NCBI GenBank assembly: GCA_013041835.1
Contig: JABDRH010000200.1
Span: forward strand, 1 to 6,426
Length of the DNA: 6,426 bases
Origin: Desulfatitalea sp.
Lineage (GTDB): Bacteria; Desulfobacterota; Desulfobacteria; Desulfobacterales; Desulfosarcinaceae
Reading direction: 5' to 3'
Under the pieces are notes generated by a model. That model was not told the origin of the DNA, did not search any database, and worked only from the letters and a program-made list of their open reading frames with translations. How positions within the stretch are numbered: the first letter of the stretch is position 1; every line of letters begins with the position of its first letter. Position numbers and translations under genes: made by a program. Shown here piece after piece: positions 1 to 5,795 of this stretch.

Positions 1-93
1 AAGTTACTTTTGCACAGCCTAAAACCCTTGGATGCTTAAGAATCGTGCGTTTATTGAATCGCATATTGGTTTGGGGAAACATTTAAGAAAATC

Positions 94-825
94 ATGCAAA
101 GATTAATGCTGTTGATACTATTGATATTATTTCCATTGATTGCTTCTGCCGGTAAGATCGATGATGCATTGGTGAGGGCAGGATTAACAGAGAAACAACC
201 ACCAGTGGGTGACATAACAAAAGAACGGTTCGTAAAGTATGACTTTTATAGAGTGGAATTAAAAGACAACAAACTATTCATAGGTCCTATTGATCGTTCG
301 GAAGTTCACACGTTGGCGACTTCAGAGTTACAATTCGACGGTTTTAAACTGGTAGGAACAGATAAAGGCGAATGGGGTGGCGATTTAACCCTATATTCAC
401 CGAAGGGGAAAACCCAAGTATTACTGAAAGGCAATATCAACAAGATTCTGAGGTTCAGGAATTCCATATATGTGATTACAGGTTTAGCGCATATGGGGGA
501 AAACCGTGGCAATGTGCTTAAGCTTTTAAATTTAGAAACCAATCCTAAAATCGAGCGCATTACCCTGCTGCCGGCTGCACCAGTGGCAGCCATTACGGAC
601 GAAAATAACATTTATATATTAACAATCGATGGCCTATTATCATTAGAATATCAAGATGATGACTTTAGATTGAGAATAATTGCAAATAATGCTCCATGGA
701 GTTGGCAATTACCGAATAGCCTGGTAAAAATTGACAATGCATTCATAGTTGGTATGCATTCTGGCGTCATTGTTGTTCGCGATGAAGGTGGTGGCAAATT
801 CAGCTTTCGGTTTTATGGTAAATGA
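94..825 (+). CDS. Secreted protein of unknown function, probable integron cassette gene
   Basis: A 243-residue protein with a clear Sec signal peptide: a short basic start (MQR), a Leu/Ile-rich core, and a likely signal peptidase I site after the ASA motif at residue 19. The mature part is rich in short alternating hydrophobic/polar strands with Gly and aromatic turns (for example GEWGGDLTLYSPKG near residue 93, then IYVITGLAHMG near 125 and NNIYILTIDGLLSLEY near 170). This suggests an all-beta, possibly propeller-like fold; that is inference, since I recognise no named family or catalytic motif. The ATG at 94 is chosen because it opens the signal peptide; the upstream ribosome site is weak (AAGA about 5 bases before it). 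The gene is AT-rich compared with the methyltransferase downstream. Its stop lies two bases before an attC-like site, the usual arrangement for a cassette gene. It is likely exported to the periplasm or beyond; its role is unknown. Confidence 0.85.
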   Translation: MQRLMLLILLILFPLIASAGKIDDALVRAGLTEKQPPVGDITKERFVKYDFYRVELKDNKLFIGPIDRSEVHTLATSELQFDGFKLVGTDKGEWGGDLTLYSPKGKTQVLLKGNINKILRFRNSIYVITGLAHMGENRGNVLKLLNLETNPKIERITLLPAAPVAAITDENNIYILTIDGLLSLEYQDDDFRLRIIANNAPWSWQLPNSLVKIDNAFIVGMHSGVIVVRDEGGGKFSFRFYGK

Positions 826-827
826 TC

Positions 828-948
828 ACCTAACGTGTATCTCCACGGGACCACAAAAGGCGGGCGACAGTGATTTTGGCAAAGTCATCAATAATTTTCT
901 CTTAGCCATGTTCAGTTTCTTTTGCGGCTCGTGAGAATGGCGTTAGGG
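828..948 (+). other. Integron attC recombination site (cassette end)
   Basis: The site opens with ACCTAAC (828-834), a match to the R'' core RYYYAAC, and closes with GTTAGGG (942-948), which fits the R' core GTTRRRY except for its last base. CCTAACG (829-835) and CGTTAGG (941-947) are perfect 7-bp complements. After a 5-base spacer on each side, an inner pair follows: CTCCACG (841-847) against CGTGAG (930-935), with one extra base on the left arm. Such an extrahelical base is the feature that orients folded bottom-strand attC sites. Complementarity continues inward (a GGGACCACAAAAG-like segment against its counterpart CTTTTGCGGCTC), and then as patchy pairing around TGGCAAAG and CTTAGCCA, leaving an AT-rich loop. 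The length of about 121 bases is within the attC range. Its position directly after a stop codon and just before another gene start is also typical. No integrase gene is in the window, so this may be an array interior or a cluster lacking an integrase. Confidence 0.8.
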
Positions 949-957
949 GTTGAGACA

Positions 958-1767
958 ATGACGCTTTTCGATATGATCGGCAAGACTTACGATGATACGC
1001 GGCAAGCCGGTGATCGCATCGTGGCTCGTCTATCACAACTTCTAAACCTGCCTCTTGGCTCGGAAATCGCGGATATCGGGGCAGGTACGGGGAACTACAG
1101 CATTGCGTTGGCAGATGCGGGTTTCCGTGTCCGCGCCATCGAACCGCCCAACGGCATGCGACGCCAGGCACGGCAGCGCGAAGAGATGGAGTGGTTAACG
1201 GGTGTAGCGGAGCATATCCCGCTGACGGACGCAAGCGTCGATGGTGTCGTTTCTACGTTGGCCGTATGCCATTTTGCGAATATCCAGGAGGCCATCGCAG
1301 AGATGGTGCGCATCTCTTGCACCAAATCGATCGTTATCTTCACGTTCGACTGTGATCCCGGCAAATTGACTTGGCTGTATGAGTACTTCCCCTTCTTATG
1401 GGAAGCTTTCGAGCACATGCCGTCCACAACCCAACTCGTAAGAATGCTAAGGGACGCGGCAAGTTGCAAGACAGACGTTGAGGCATTTCCCCTTCCGCCG
1501 GACCTTAAGGACAACTTCGCTGCGGCATCTTGGCGGCATCCTCAGCGATATCTTGATGAGAAGTATCGGGCGAATATATCATCGTTCCGTAAGGCCGAAC
1601 CGGATGCCCTCAACCAGAGCATCCGAAAGCTCGCGGAGGATTTGGCAAGCGGTGCCTGGTATGAGCGGTACGAAAGCGTCATGCACCTTCTGGCCTTCGA
1701 CGCCGGATACAGATTCGTATTCACAAGCAGAGAAGAAATCCCAACCATGGCATTTAGCGGCTCGTGA
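958..1767 (+). CDS. Class I SAM-dependent methyltransferase
   Basis: A 269-residue Rossmann-fold methyltransferase. The glycine-rich SAM-binding motif I is clear (ADIGAGTGNYS, residues 38-48), followed by an acidic residue at the end of strand 2 (Glu62 in AIEPP). The motif EHIPLTDASVDGVVSTLAVCHF (residues 85-106) is the usual post-II/motif IV region of the Methyltransf_11 type. The C-terminal half (WRHPQRYLDEKYRANISSFRK, then FDAGYRFVF) resembles small-molecule methyltransferases of this broad group; the substrate cannot be told. I choose ATG 958 over TTG 922 or ATG 937 because those lie inside the attC stem, and because AGGGG of the attC core sits about nine bases before 958 as a ribosome site. 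The last dozen residues (SREEIPTMAFSGS) look like an unconserved tail. The gene is more GC-rich than the preceding one. It may be the next cassette of the array, but no attC is evident after it. Confidence 0.85.
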   Translation: MTLFDMIGKTYDDTRQAGDRIVARLSQLLNLPLGSEIADIGAGTGNYSIALADAGFRVRAIEPPNGMRRQARQREEMEWLTGVAEHIPLTDASVDGVVSTLAVCHFANIQEAIAEMVRISCTKSIVIFTFDCDPGKLTWLYEYFPFLWEAFEHMPSTTQLVRMLRDAASCKTDVEAFPLPPDLKDNFAAASWRHPQRYLDEKYRANISSFRKAEPDALNQSIRKLAEDLASGAWYERYESVMHLLAFDAGYRFVFTSREEIPTMAFSGS

Positions 1768-1817
1768 AAAGCGTGCGCCCGCCGATGCCGAACGTTCGCT
1801 GTCGACAGGTTTTGCCA

Positions 1818-1846
1818 TTGACGTCCAAACATCAATACTTAATAAT
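1818..1846 (+). promoter_or_regulatory. Sigma-70 promoter of the antitoxin/toxin locus
   Basis: TTGACG (1818-1823) and AATAAT (1841-1846) each match five of six positions of the -35 and -10 consensus, with an ideal 17-base spacer. The pair lies 25 bases before the antitoxin ATG. The -10 box overlaps the left arm of the inverted repeat described next, so a repressor bound there would block this promoter. This is read from sequence only. Confidence 0.6.
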
Positions 1847-1872
1847 GTCACACAGATTGGAAGTGACATTAT
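1842..1872 (+). promoter_or_regulatory. Perfect 10-bp inverted repeat, candidate antitoxin operator
   Basis: ATAATGTCAC (1842-1851) and GTGACATTAT (1863-1872) are perfect inverse complements separated by 11 bases. The repeat overlaps the -10 box on the left, encloses the ribosome site GGAAG (1859-1863), and ends inside the antitoxin start codon. Ribbon-helix-helix antitoxins commonly repress their own operons by binding such palindromes, so autoregulation is the likely role. As RNA, the same arms could form a stem that holds the ribosome site in its loop. Confidence 0.6.
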
Positions 1873-2104
1873 GGTAACACCAGCAAAAAGGGCCACTGTG
1901 TATTTCGACCCATTTATTCACAAGGCACTGAAATTAAGATCAATAGAAACATCTCAGACAATTTCCGATCTTGTCAATGAAGCTGTCAAGGCAGCACTTT
2001 CAGAAGACGCAGAGGATATAGCTGCCTTCGAGGAAAGGGCGAATGAGCCGCTGATCCGCTTTTCCGAAATGCTGAAAAGGCTGAAAAAAGATGGCCGCAT
2101 ATGA
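1871..2104 (+). CDS. CopG-type ribbon-helix-helix antitoxin (type II TA)
   Basis: A 77-residue protein with the ribbon-helix-helix plan. A short basic beta strand (KRATVYF, residues 6-12) is followed by a first helix (HKALKLRSIET) and a second helix (TISDLVNEAVKAAL, residues 30-43). The C-terminal toxin-binding tail is acidic and then basic (SEDAEDIAAFEERANEPLIRFSEMLKRLKKDGRI). Length and layout match antitoxins paired with RelE/ParE toxins. ATG 1871 is chosen because GGAAG (1859-1863) lies seven bases upstream and the RHH strand follows directly; the open frame extends further upstream, but without RHH character. Its stop overlaps the toxin start as ATGA (2101-2104), which would couple translation. 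The toxin is broken, so the antitoxin is now an orphan that could still act as a DNA-binding repressor of its own promoter. Confidence 0.85.
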   Translation: MVTPAKRATVYFDPFIHKALKLRSIETSQTISDLVNEAVKAALSEDAEDIAAFEERANEPLIRFSEMLKRLKKDGRI

Positions 2105-2315
2105 GTTATATTCAGGGAATCGGTTTGGAAAGAGCTCAAGAAGGTGCCCAAAGCCGAGCCGTAAAAAAACCTTTCCCGGATTGAGCGGCTTGGAAACGAT
2201 CCCCGGCCCATGGGCTGCCAAAACTCACAGGCCATGAACTACTGTTAATTAAAGGCGATGCGCCATTTTTTCAAGCTGGGTATGCGTTGCTCGTATTGAC
2301 AGTCCTGTTGCATGA
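2101..2315 (+). pseudogene. RelE/ParE-family toxin remnant, frameshifted
   Basis: The start ATG (2101) overlaps the antitoxin stop and gives M-S-Y, but the frame is lost within a few codons. The toxin sequence resumes in another frame from 2111 as FRESVWKELKKVPKAEP, hits an in-frame TAA at 2162-2164, and continues in the same frame as LSRIERLGNDPRPMGCQ. A further shift near 2220 leads to KLTGHEL (2221-2241). A last frame gives RIDSPVA (2292-2312) followed by a stop. The order of these pieces matches RelE/ParE toxins (W-K-x-L-x-K-V-P, R-I-x-x-L-x-x-x-P-R-P-x-G, K-L-x-G, then the basic active-site region and R-I-D). At least three lesions make a functional ribosome-dependent RNase or gyrase toxin implausible. 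Family assignment is from recognition of these motifs; the end point is approximate. Confidence 0.8.
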
Positions 2316-2349
2316 TCCGATCTGGCGTCTTTACACTATCTCCCACGAT

Positions 2350-2385
2350 TGCATCTGACTGGAAATCTGCATCACAGTGGAAATC
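2350..2385 (+). repeat. 18-bp tandem direct repeat upstream of the PstS-like/porin operon
   Basis: Two head-to-tail 18-base units, 2350-2367 and 2368-2385, share TGCATC at the left and TGGAAATC at the right and differ only in the middle four bases (TGAC versus ACAG). They lie about 100 bases before the start of the PstS-like gene, in the non-coding stretch after the dead toxin. Spaced identical half-sites of this kind are what a tandemly binding activator or repressor would use. The units do not match the PhoB box I know, and no clear promoter core follows, so function is unproven. Confidence 0.45.
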
Positions 2386-2482
2386 CTATGCGGCAACCCA
2401 CAAGGCATGTGTAAGCGCCACAGTTTTTAACAGAAATCGGTCTCCATCACTTACAAGTTATTGTGTTTGAGGAGGTAAACAG

Positions 2483-2929
2483 GTGAAATGCAAACCGAGG
2501 AAGGCAAGATTGTTGATGGGGGTGGGCGCGTTTGTTCTATTCGCGTCGGTAACGATCCCTCGAAATTTATGGGCCCAGGAGATGACCATCGTGGTCAACA
2601 AGGATGTTCCGGTCTCAGAGCTGTCTGCTGACCAAATCTACGATATTTTTACGTGCATCAAGACCACCTGGGACACGGGAGATCAAATCAACTTCGTTAT
2701 CCTGGAGGAGGCCGGCGCCCTGGAAGGCTTTACCGAGCGGTACTTGGGACAGAGCGCTACCCAGTTCATTAGATATTGGAAAAAGATGATCTTTACAGGC
2801 AAATGCAACATCCCTCCCAGTTTCAAGACCCGGGAGGAGATCTTTGAATTTGTGCAATCCACCAAGGGCGCCATCGGCTTCGTATCCGGCCCTGCCGCTC
2901 CGTCCGTCAAGACGGTGAAGGTCAAATAA
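2483..2929 (+). CDS. Small PstS-like phosphate-binding-type periplasmic protein
   Basis: A 148-residue exported protein with a signal peptide (basic KCKPRKARLL, hydrophobic core, likely cleavage after LWA at residue 31). The mature domain carries the pattern of PBP-like/PstS-like domains: LSADQIYDIF (47-56), TTWDTGDQINFVI (61-73), FTERYLGQSATQFIRYWKKMIFTG (83-106) and GAIGFVSG (129-136). It is less than half the length of a full PstS, so it is a single-lobe relative rather than a complete transporter-binding protein. The Gly usually following IF is replaced by a Thr-Cys pair, and Cys58 and Cys108 could form a disulphide. GTG 2483 is the start, since GGAGG (2471-2475) is seven bases upstream; the nearby ATG 2488 is in a different frame. 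The porin follows after 18 bases, so the two are an operon. A role in handling a phosphate-like or other oxyanion with the porin is inference. Confidence 0.8.
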   Translation: MKCKPRKARLLMGVGAFVLFASVTIPRNLWAQEMTIVVNKDVPVSELSADQIYDIFTCIKTTWDTGDQINFVILEEAGALEGFTERYLGQSATQFIRYWKKMIFTGKCNIPPSFKTREEIFEFVQSTKGAIGFVSGPAAPSVKTVKVK

Positions 2930-2947
2930 CTGTAAAGGAGACAGCAG

Positions 2948-4165
2948 ATGAAAAAAGACATTCTTGGCTGGACCGCCGTCTTGTTGCTGGCCACAGGTGG
3001 GAGCGCTCTTGCCATGGATATGGGTGGGGTTCAGATCCACGGGTTTATTTCCCAGGGATTTTTAGTCGGCAATGAATACAACTATCTGTCTCATAAAAGC
3101 ACGGACGGGAGTTTCGAGTTCAACGAAATGGGCATCAATTTCAGCAAGAAACTGAGCGAAAAACTGCGCGTCGGCGTACAGTTTTTCGCACGCGATCTTG
3201 GCGATGTCGCGAATAACAAAGTAGCCCTCGACTGGGCTTGCGGCGATTACCGCTGGCGGGACTGGCTGGGCATCCGGGCCGGCAAAATAAAAATACCCCT
3301 TGGATTATACAACGAAACCCGGGATTACGACTTTTTGCGGACTAGTATCGTGATGCCCCAATCCATTTATGATGACTTATTACGGGATACCATTATCGCC
3401 ATAAGCGGTGCCGGACTATACGGCAATGTGTCCATAGGCAGTTTAGGAACAGTGAGATATTTCGGACTCACCGGGGCCTTGGACCCGGATATTGAGAGCG
3501 GCATAGGTAAATGGGCATCCGCCAGGGGCACTATTGATCAGGCGGACTTTAACCTCAGCTACGATATGGTCTACACGGGCTCGATCAAGTGGCATACCCC
3601 ACTACTCGGTTTGATGATCGATGTTTTTTTCTTCAAATCGGGTAGTAATGCGTCTTTACCGGCGACTCTGCCGGTGGTTGGTCCCGTTTTAATGAATCAA
3701 AACATCGACGGCTTCTTACGGGCCGTTGCTATTGAATACACCAGGAAAAATCTACTCGTCGCAATGGAATATTTAATGAATGACACGGAAGGAACAACGA
3801 CCATTAGTACTGCCCAGGGTATTCCATTGACCCGAACAGACATAAATGGTACGACTGAGCAGTACTATCTAAGTGCATCCTACCAACTTACGAACTGGTT
3901 TGAACTCGGAGCCTACTATTCCGTATACTTTCCTGACAGCGATGACAAGGACGGCGACAGTTATGTCGATCGAGGAGAGCCGGACCACCATGCCTGGCAG
4001 AAGGATATTGCCCTGTCCTTCCGGTTTGACCTCACCGAAGGTTTGATCCTAAAGATAGAAGGACACAAGGTGGACGGAACTGCTCAAGTATTTGCTTCGG
4101 ATAACCCGGACCGGTCTGAACAAGATTGGTATTATGGTGCCGCAAAACTGACCTTCAGTTTCTAA
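2948..4165 (+). CDS. Outer-membrane porin (beta-barrel)
   Basis: A 405-residue protein with a signal peptide (MKKDILGW, hydrophobic core, likely cleavage after SALA at residue 22). The rest is built of amphipathic strands with alternating aromatic and polar residues, ending in LTFSF, where the terminal Phe is the usual signal for outer-membrane barrel assembly. The segment IRAGKIKIPLGLYNETRD (109-126), followed by SIVMPQSIYDD, is a conserved stretch of proteobacterial porins related to phosphate-selective or DcaP-like types. A loop near residues 330-346 (DSDDKDGDSYVDRGEPD) resembles calcium-binding Asp/Gly loops and may bind a divalent cation. AAGGAG (2935-2940) sits seven bases before the ATG. 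Its coupling to the PstS-like gene suggests uptake of a shared small solute; the specificity cannot be read from sequence. Confidence 0.85.
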   Translation: MKKDILGWTAVLLLATGGSALAMDMGGVQIHGFISQGFLVGNEYNYLSHKSTDGSFEFNEMGINFSKKLSEKLRVGVQFFARDLGDVANNKVALDWACGDYRWRDWLGIRAGKIKIPLGLYNETRDYDFLRTSIVMPQSIYDDLLRDTIIAISGAGLYGNVSIGSLGTVRYFGLTGALDPDIESGIGKWASARGTIDQADFNLSYDMVYTGSIKWHTPLLGLMIDVFFFKSGSNASLPATLPVVGPVLMNQNIDGFLRAVAIEYTRKNLLVAMEYLMNDTEGTTTISTAQGIPLTRTDINGTTEQYYLSASYQLTNWFELGAYYSVYFPDSDDKDGDSYVDRGEPDHHAWQKDIALSFRFDLTEGLILKIEGHKVDGTAQVFASDNPDRSEQDWYYGAAKLTFSF

Positions 4166-4273
4166 CTTCAGAGCTCCCGAGCTGACGCAATTTTCGATGC
4201 AACAACATGAGCAGCAGATGTGATGAGGATGAAGTGGAGAAAAAAGTCCCAAAAGGCGAATTTTGTACTCAAC

Positions 4274-4291
4274 CACGAAGAGCACGAAGAT
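4274..4291 (+). repeat. Two tandem CACGAAGA units
   Basis: CACGAAGAG (4274-4282) is followed directly by CACGAAGAT (4283-4291). Preceded by AACC, this resembles the ACCACGAAG-type motif found in intergenic regions of many environmental bacteria. With only two copies it may be an eroded remnant of such a repeat. Confidence 0.45.
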
Positions 4292-4292
4292 T

Positions 4293-4316
4293 TTATAATT
4301 AAAGTTTTAATCATAA
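4293..4316 (+). repeat. AT-rich inverted repeat
   Basis: TTATAATTAA (4293-4302) and TTAATCATAA (4307-4316) pair at nine of ten positions around a four-base loop. It is a weak, AT-only hairpin without a GC stem, so it is not a standard terminator. Confidence 0.35.
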
Positions 4317-4633
4317 CATTAACCAATCAAAGTGTCTACATTATACTTTAATGTTTCCCCATCTTTATACTGCTACCCCTCAAATGCCTATCGAATAAAG
4401 ATTTGGCAACCTTGAGGGCATTCAAGAACCTTTCGCAGATCATTTTTTAATCGATCAACTCCGTTTATTTGTGATAGCTGTTGAATAATATGCGATACTT
4501 CCTTTTTTTTGACAGATTGTGTTATCCGCCACTGATTTGATGGATTCTGGCATGCCGGAGGATGAGAATTTAACAAGATATATGCACAATATACCCAGTA
4601 GACATTTTTTGCCGCTTTCATCCCAGTCGTAAC

Positions 4634-4950
4634 CATGATAAAACCTTAACGTTTCCGGGATTTGAGTTTTACGGGTTCAAAGATTGACAAGGTATCGTAC
4701 GTGTTAAACGCAGAACCGCCCCCAAGAAACAAAAGGCGGCCATGAAACGCATGAAGCAGTGGCTCAAAAAGGCACGGCATCTGAACAAGAAACAGGTCTT
4801 TGACGCACTGAGGCGGAAACGGATAGGCCATTACAACTATTACGTGCATGGCATGGCAACGGCCCATCGGTATGGAGGTTTTGCGCAACGGTGACCGGAT
4901 ATGCAAAGAAGTGGCTCAGCCTCGGTATACTCTACCGAACCCTAAGCTGA
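4634..4950 (+). pseudogene. Group II intron maturase/reverse transcriptase, 3' remnant
   Basis: Translation from 4634 gives HDKTLTFPGFEFYGFKD, the segment where intron-encoded reverse transcriptases have F-x-F-L-G-F. An in-frame TGA follows at 4685-4687. The same frame continues as VKRRTAPKKQKAAMKR and the domain X/maturase hallmark with GHYNYY (4826-4843). The frame then shifts between about 4841 and 4855; the match resumes from 4855 as GNGPSVWRFCATVTGYAKKWL and stops at 4948. The order thumb, domain X, then tail is that of group II intron proteins. The palm domain with the YADD site and everything before it are absent. One nonsense codon and one frameshift mean it is dead. The piece continues into an eroded 3' ribozyme end, so it is the distal part of one old intron copy. 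Confidence 0.8.
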
Positions 4951-4975
4951 GCAGGGGGCGGAAGCGAGTACAACC

Positions 4976-5036
4976 GAGGAATCCCGCCAAAGGCGGGAGA
5001 AAACAGCACGTCCGGGTCTGTGTGGGGGCGGGTAGC
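4976..5036 (+). other. Eroded group II intron 3' end (domain V/VI fragment)
   Basis: After GAGGAATCC (4976-4984) come a small GC hairpin (CCCGCC / GGCGGG), a GAAAA stretch and the typical domain V right strand CAGCACGTCCGGGTCTGTG. The start of domain VI (TGGGGGCGGGTAGC) follows and breaks off at about 5036. The left strand of domain V no longer pairs well with the right, and the branch-point half of domain VI is missing. Compared with the better copy at 5796-5867, both begin with GAGGA and share the CCGGG-x-TCTGTG-x-GGGGG string, so they are related elements. The break lies about 20 bases before the HicB-like start. Confidence 0.65.
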
Positions 5037-5055
5037 CTAATAAGTGTTCAAAATA

Positions 5056-5298
5056 ATGAGATTTTCTGGAAAAATAGATAAGGAAGGTAAATTCTGGTTG
5101 GCTGAAATCCCAATATTGAATTTGATGACCCAAGGCCACACAGAAAGTCAAGCGTATGAAATGGTGGTTGATATGTTGGAATCGTTAGCTAATAAAAAGG
5201 ATTACGCTTATGGCAATACTATCGAAAGCAAAAGTTGCAAAAATGATGTTAGAGCGTCTGTTGGAACTTCCGGATGGTTCAAAAAGATTAAAGGATAA
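5056..5298 (+). CDS. HicB-like small protein, possibly truncated or frameshifted at the end
   Basis: An 80-residue protein from ATG 5056. Residues 1-45 (MRFSGKIDKEGKFWLAEIPI, then LNLMTQGHTESQAYEMVVDM and LESL) match the partial RNase H-like fold of HicB antitoxins: a beta hairpin, the P-x-L-x-x-x-T-Q-G-x-T turn, and an amphipathic helix. After about residue 52 similarity ends. The tail (YGNTIESKSCKNDVRASVGTSGW and on) carries neither the usual HicB helix-turn-helix nor a ribbon-helix-helix. The last 89 bases overlap the next gene in a different frame. There is no ribosome site worth the name, probably because intron debris replaced the upstream sequence. GTG 5044 is an alternative start. No HicA-type toxin (small basic dsRNA-binding-like protein) is adjacent. 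It may be a solitary HicB-fold protein, or a HicB truncated by rearrangement. Confidence 0.6.
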   Translation: MRFSGKIDKEGKFWLAEIPILNLMTQGHTESQAYEMVVDMLESLANKKDYAYGNTIESKSCKNDVRASVGTSGWFKKIKG

Positions 5299-5584
5299 CG
5301 CGACGTTACGCTTAGGTATGGTTGGTCAATTGTCCACCTCTCGTGAAATCAATGCAGCATGGGATGAAGCTAAAAAGAAGGCGGCAAAACTTCACCCCGA
5401 AAAATTTGTACTTGATTGTCGAGGTGTCTTGCATTGGAATGATGGAAGCTTAAAGCAGTTGGATAAGACAATTTCAAGTGCCAATTTCAAAAAGCTGAAT
5501 GAGCTGTCAAATATTGAAGAATGCACTGTAAATTCGATGGTATCCAAGCTGATAGCATTTTATAAAAAGAATAGAAGGCCGTAG
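5210..5584 (+). CDS. Hypothetical protein overlapping the HicB-like gene
   Basis: A 124-residue, Lys-rich, soluble-looking protein with no signal peptide or membrane segment; I do not recognise the family. It begins with a predicted helical segment (AILSKAKVAKMMLERLLELP), then has AWDEAKKKAAKLHPEKFVLD, the short segment CRGVLHWNDGSLKQL, and a C-terminal helix ending in basic YKKNRRP. ATG 5210 is supported by AAGGA about eight bases upstream (near 5197-5201), inside the HicB-like gene. The two genes overlap by 89 bases in different frames, which suggests either translational coupling or a frameshift that split one former gene. By position it would be the partner of the HicB-like protein, but it does not resemble HicA. 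Confidence 0.6.
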   Translation: MAILSKAKVAKMMLERLLELPDGSKRLKDNATLRLGMVGQLSTSREINAAWDEAKKKAAKLHPEKFVLDCRGVLHWNDGSLKQLDKTISSANFKKLNELSNIEECTVNSMVSKLIAFYKKNRRP

Positions 5585-5795
5585 CATTATCTCAGACGCA
5601 GGCCAACCATGCGAATTGCCGGCTGGAAAGGGCTAACTACCCACACGTATCGAGTGTTGCGCCTGTGGCGGAATTTCGGAAGATACGGGGCGAACAAGAC
5701 AGGTGAAGCGTACACGTCAAAGTGCTGGTGCAACCTCGAAAAACCTGTCGCATTCGGCGTGTGTTTAAAGGATTACGCAAGCGAGTATCATTGAG

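Larger units (their letters stand above)
4166..4633. other. AT-rich intergenic region without a supported gene
   Basis: I find no convincing gene here. It holds a short AGCTC/GAGCT inverted pair just after the porin stop, too weak to call a terminator. It also holds a tandem CACGAAGA repeat and an AT-rich inverted repeat, both listed separately. A reverse-strand open frame (4388-4636, 82 codons) has no recognisable domain and only a poor ribosome site, so I do not call it. A run of eight or more T lies near 4502-4510. Confidence 0.5.

Noticed and set aside
749..934. Small open frame across the end of the first gene and the attC site
   Set aside because: It overlaps both in another frame and lacks a ribosome site; the attC structure explains the sequence better.
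1738..1800. Second attC after the methyltransferase
   Set aside because: A left-arm-like TCCCAAC and a right-arm-like GCTCGTGA are present but too close together, with no GTTRRRY core and no stem pairing.
1478..1870. Upstream extension of the antitoxin frame
   Set aside because: It overlaps the methyltransferase in another frame, has no RHH character, and the promoter and operator lie inside it.
4172..4187. Terminator after the porin
   Set aside because: The AGCTC/GAGCT inverted pair has at most five base pairs, a tiny loop and no following T run.
4388..4636. Reverse-strand open frame of 82 codons
   Set aside because: No recognisable domain, an only marginal AAGG ribosome site, and its start lies at the edge of the intron remnant; composition gives no support.
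4703..4709. GTTAAAC as a second integron core site
   Set aside because: It matches GTTRRRY, but no paired RYYYAAC core with stem complementarity lies upstream, and it falls within the maturase remnant.
4848..5081. Plus-strand open frame of 77 codons across the intron tail
   Set aside because: It reads through the maturase remnant in a wrong frame and then through domain V; the Arg/Gly-rich translation is what structured intron RNA gives.
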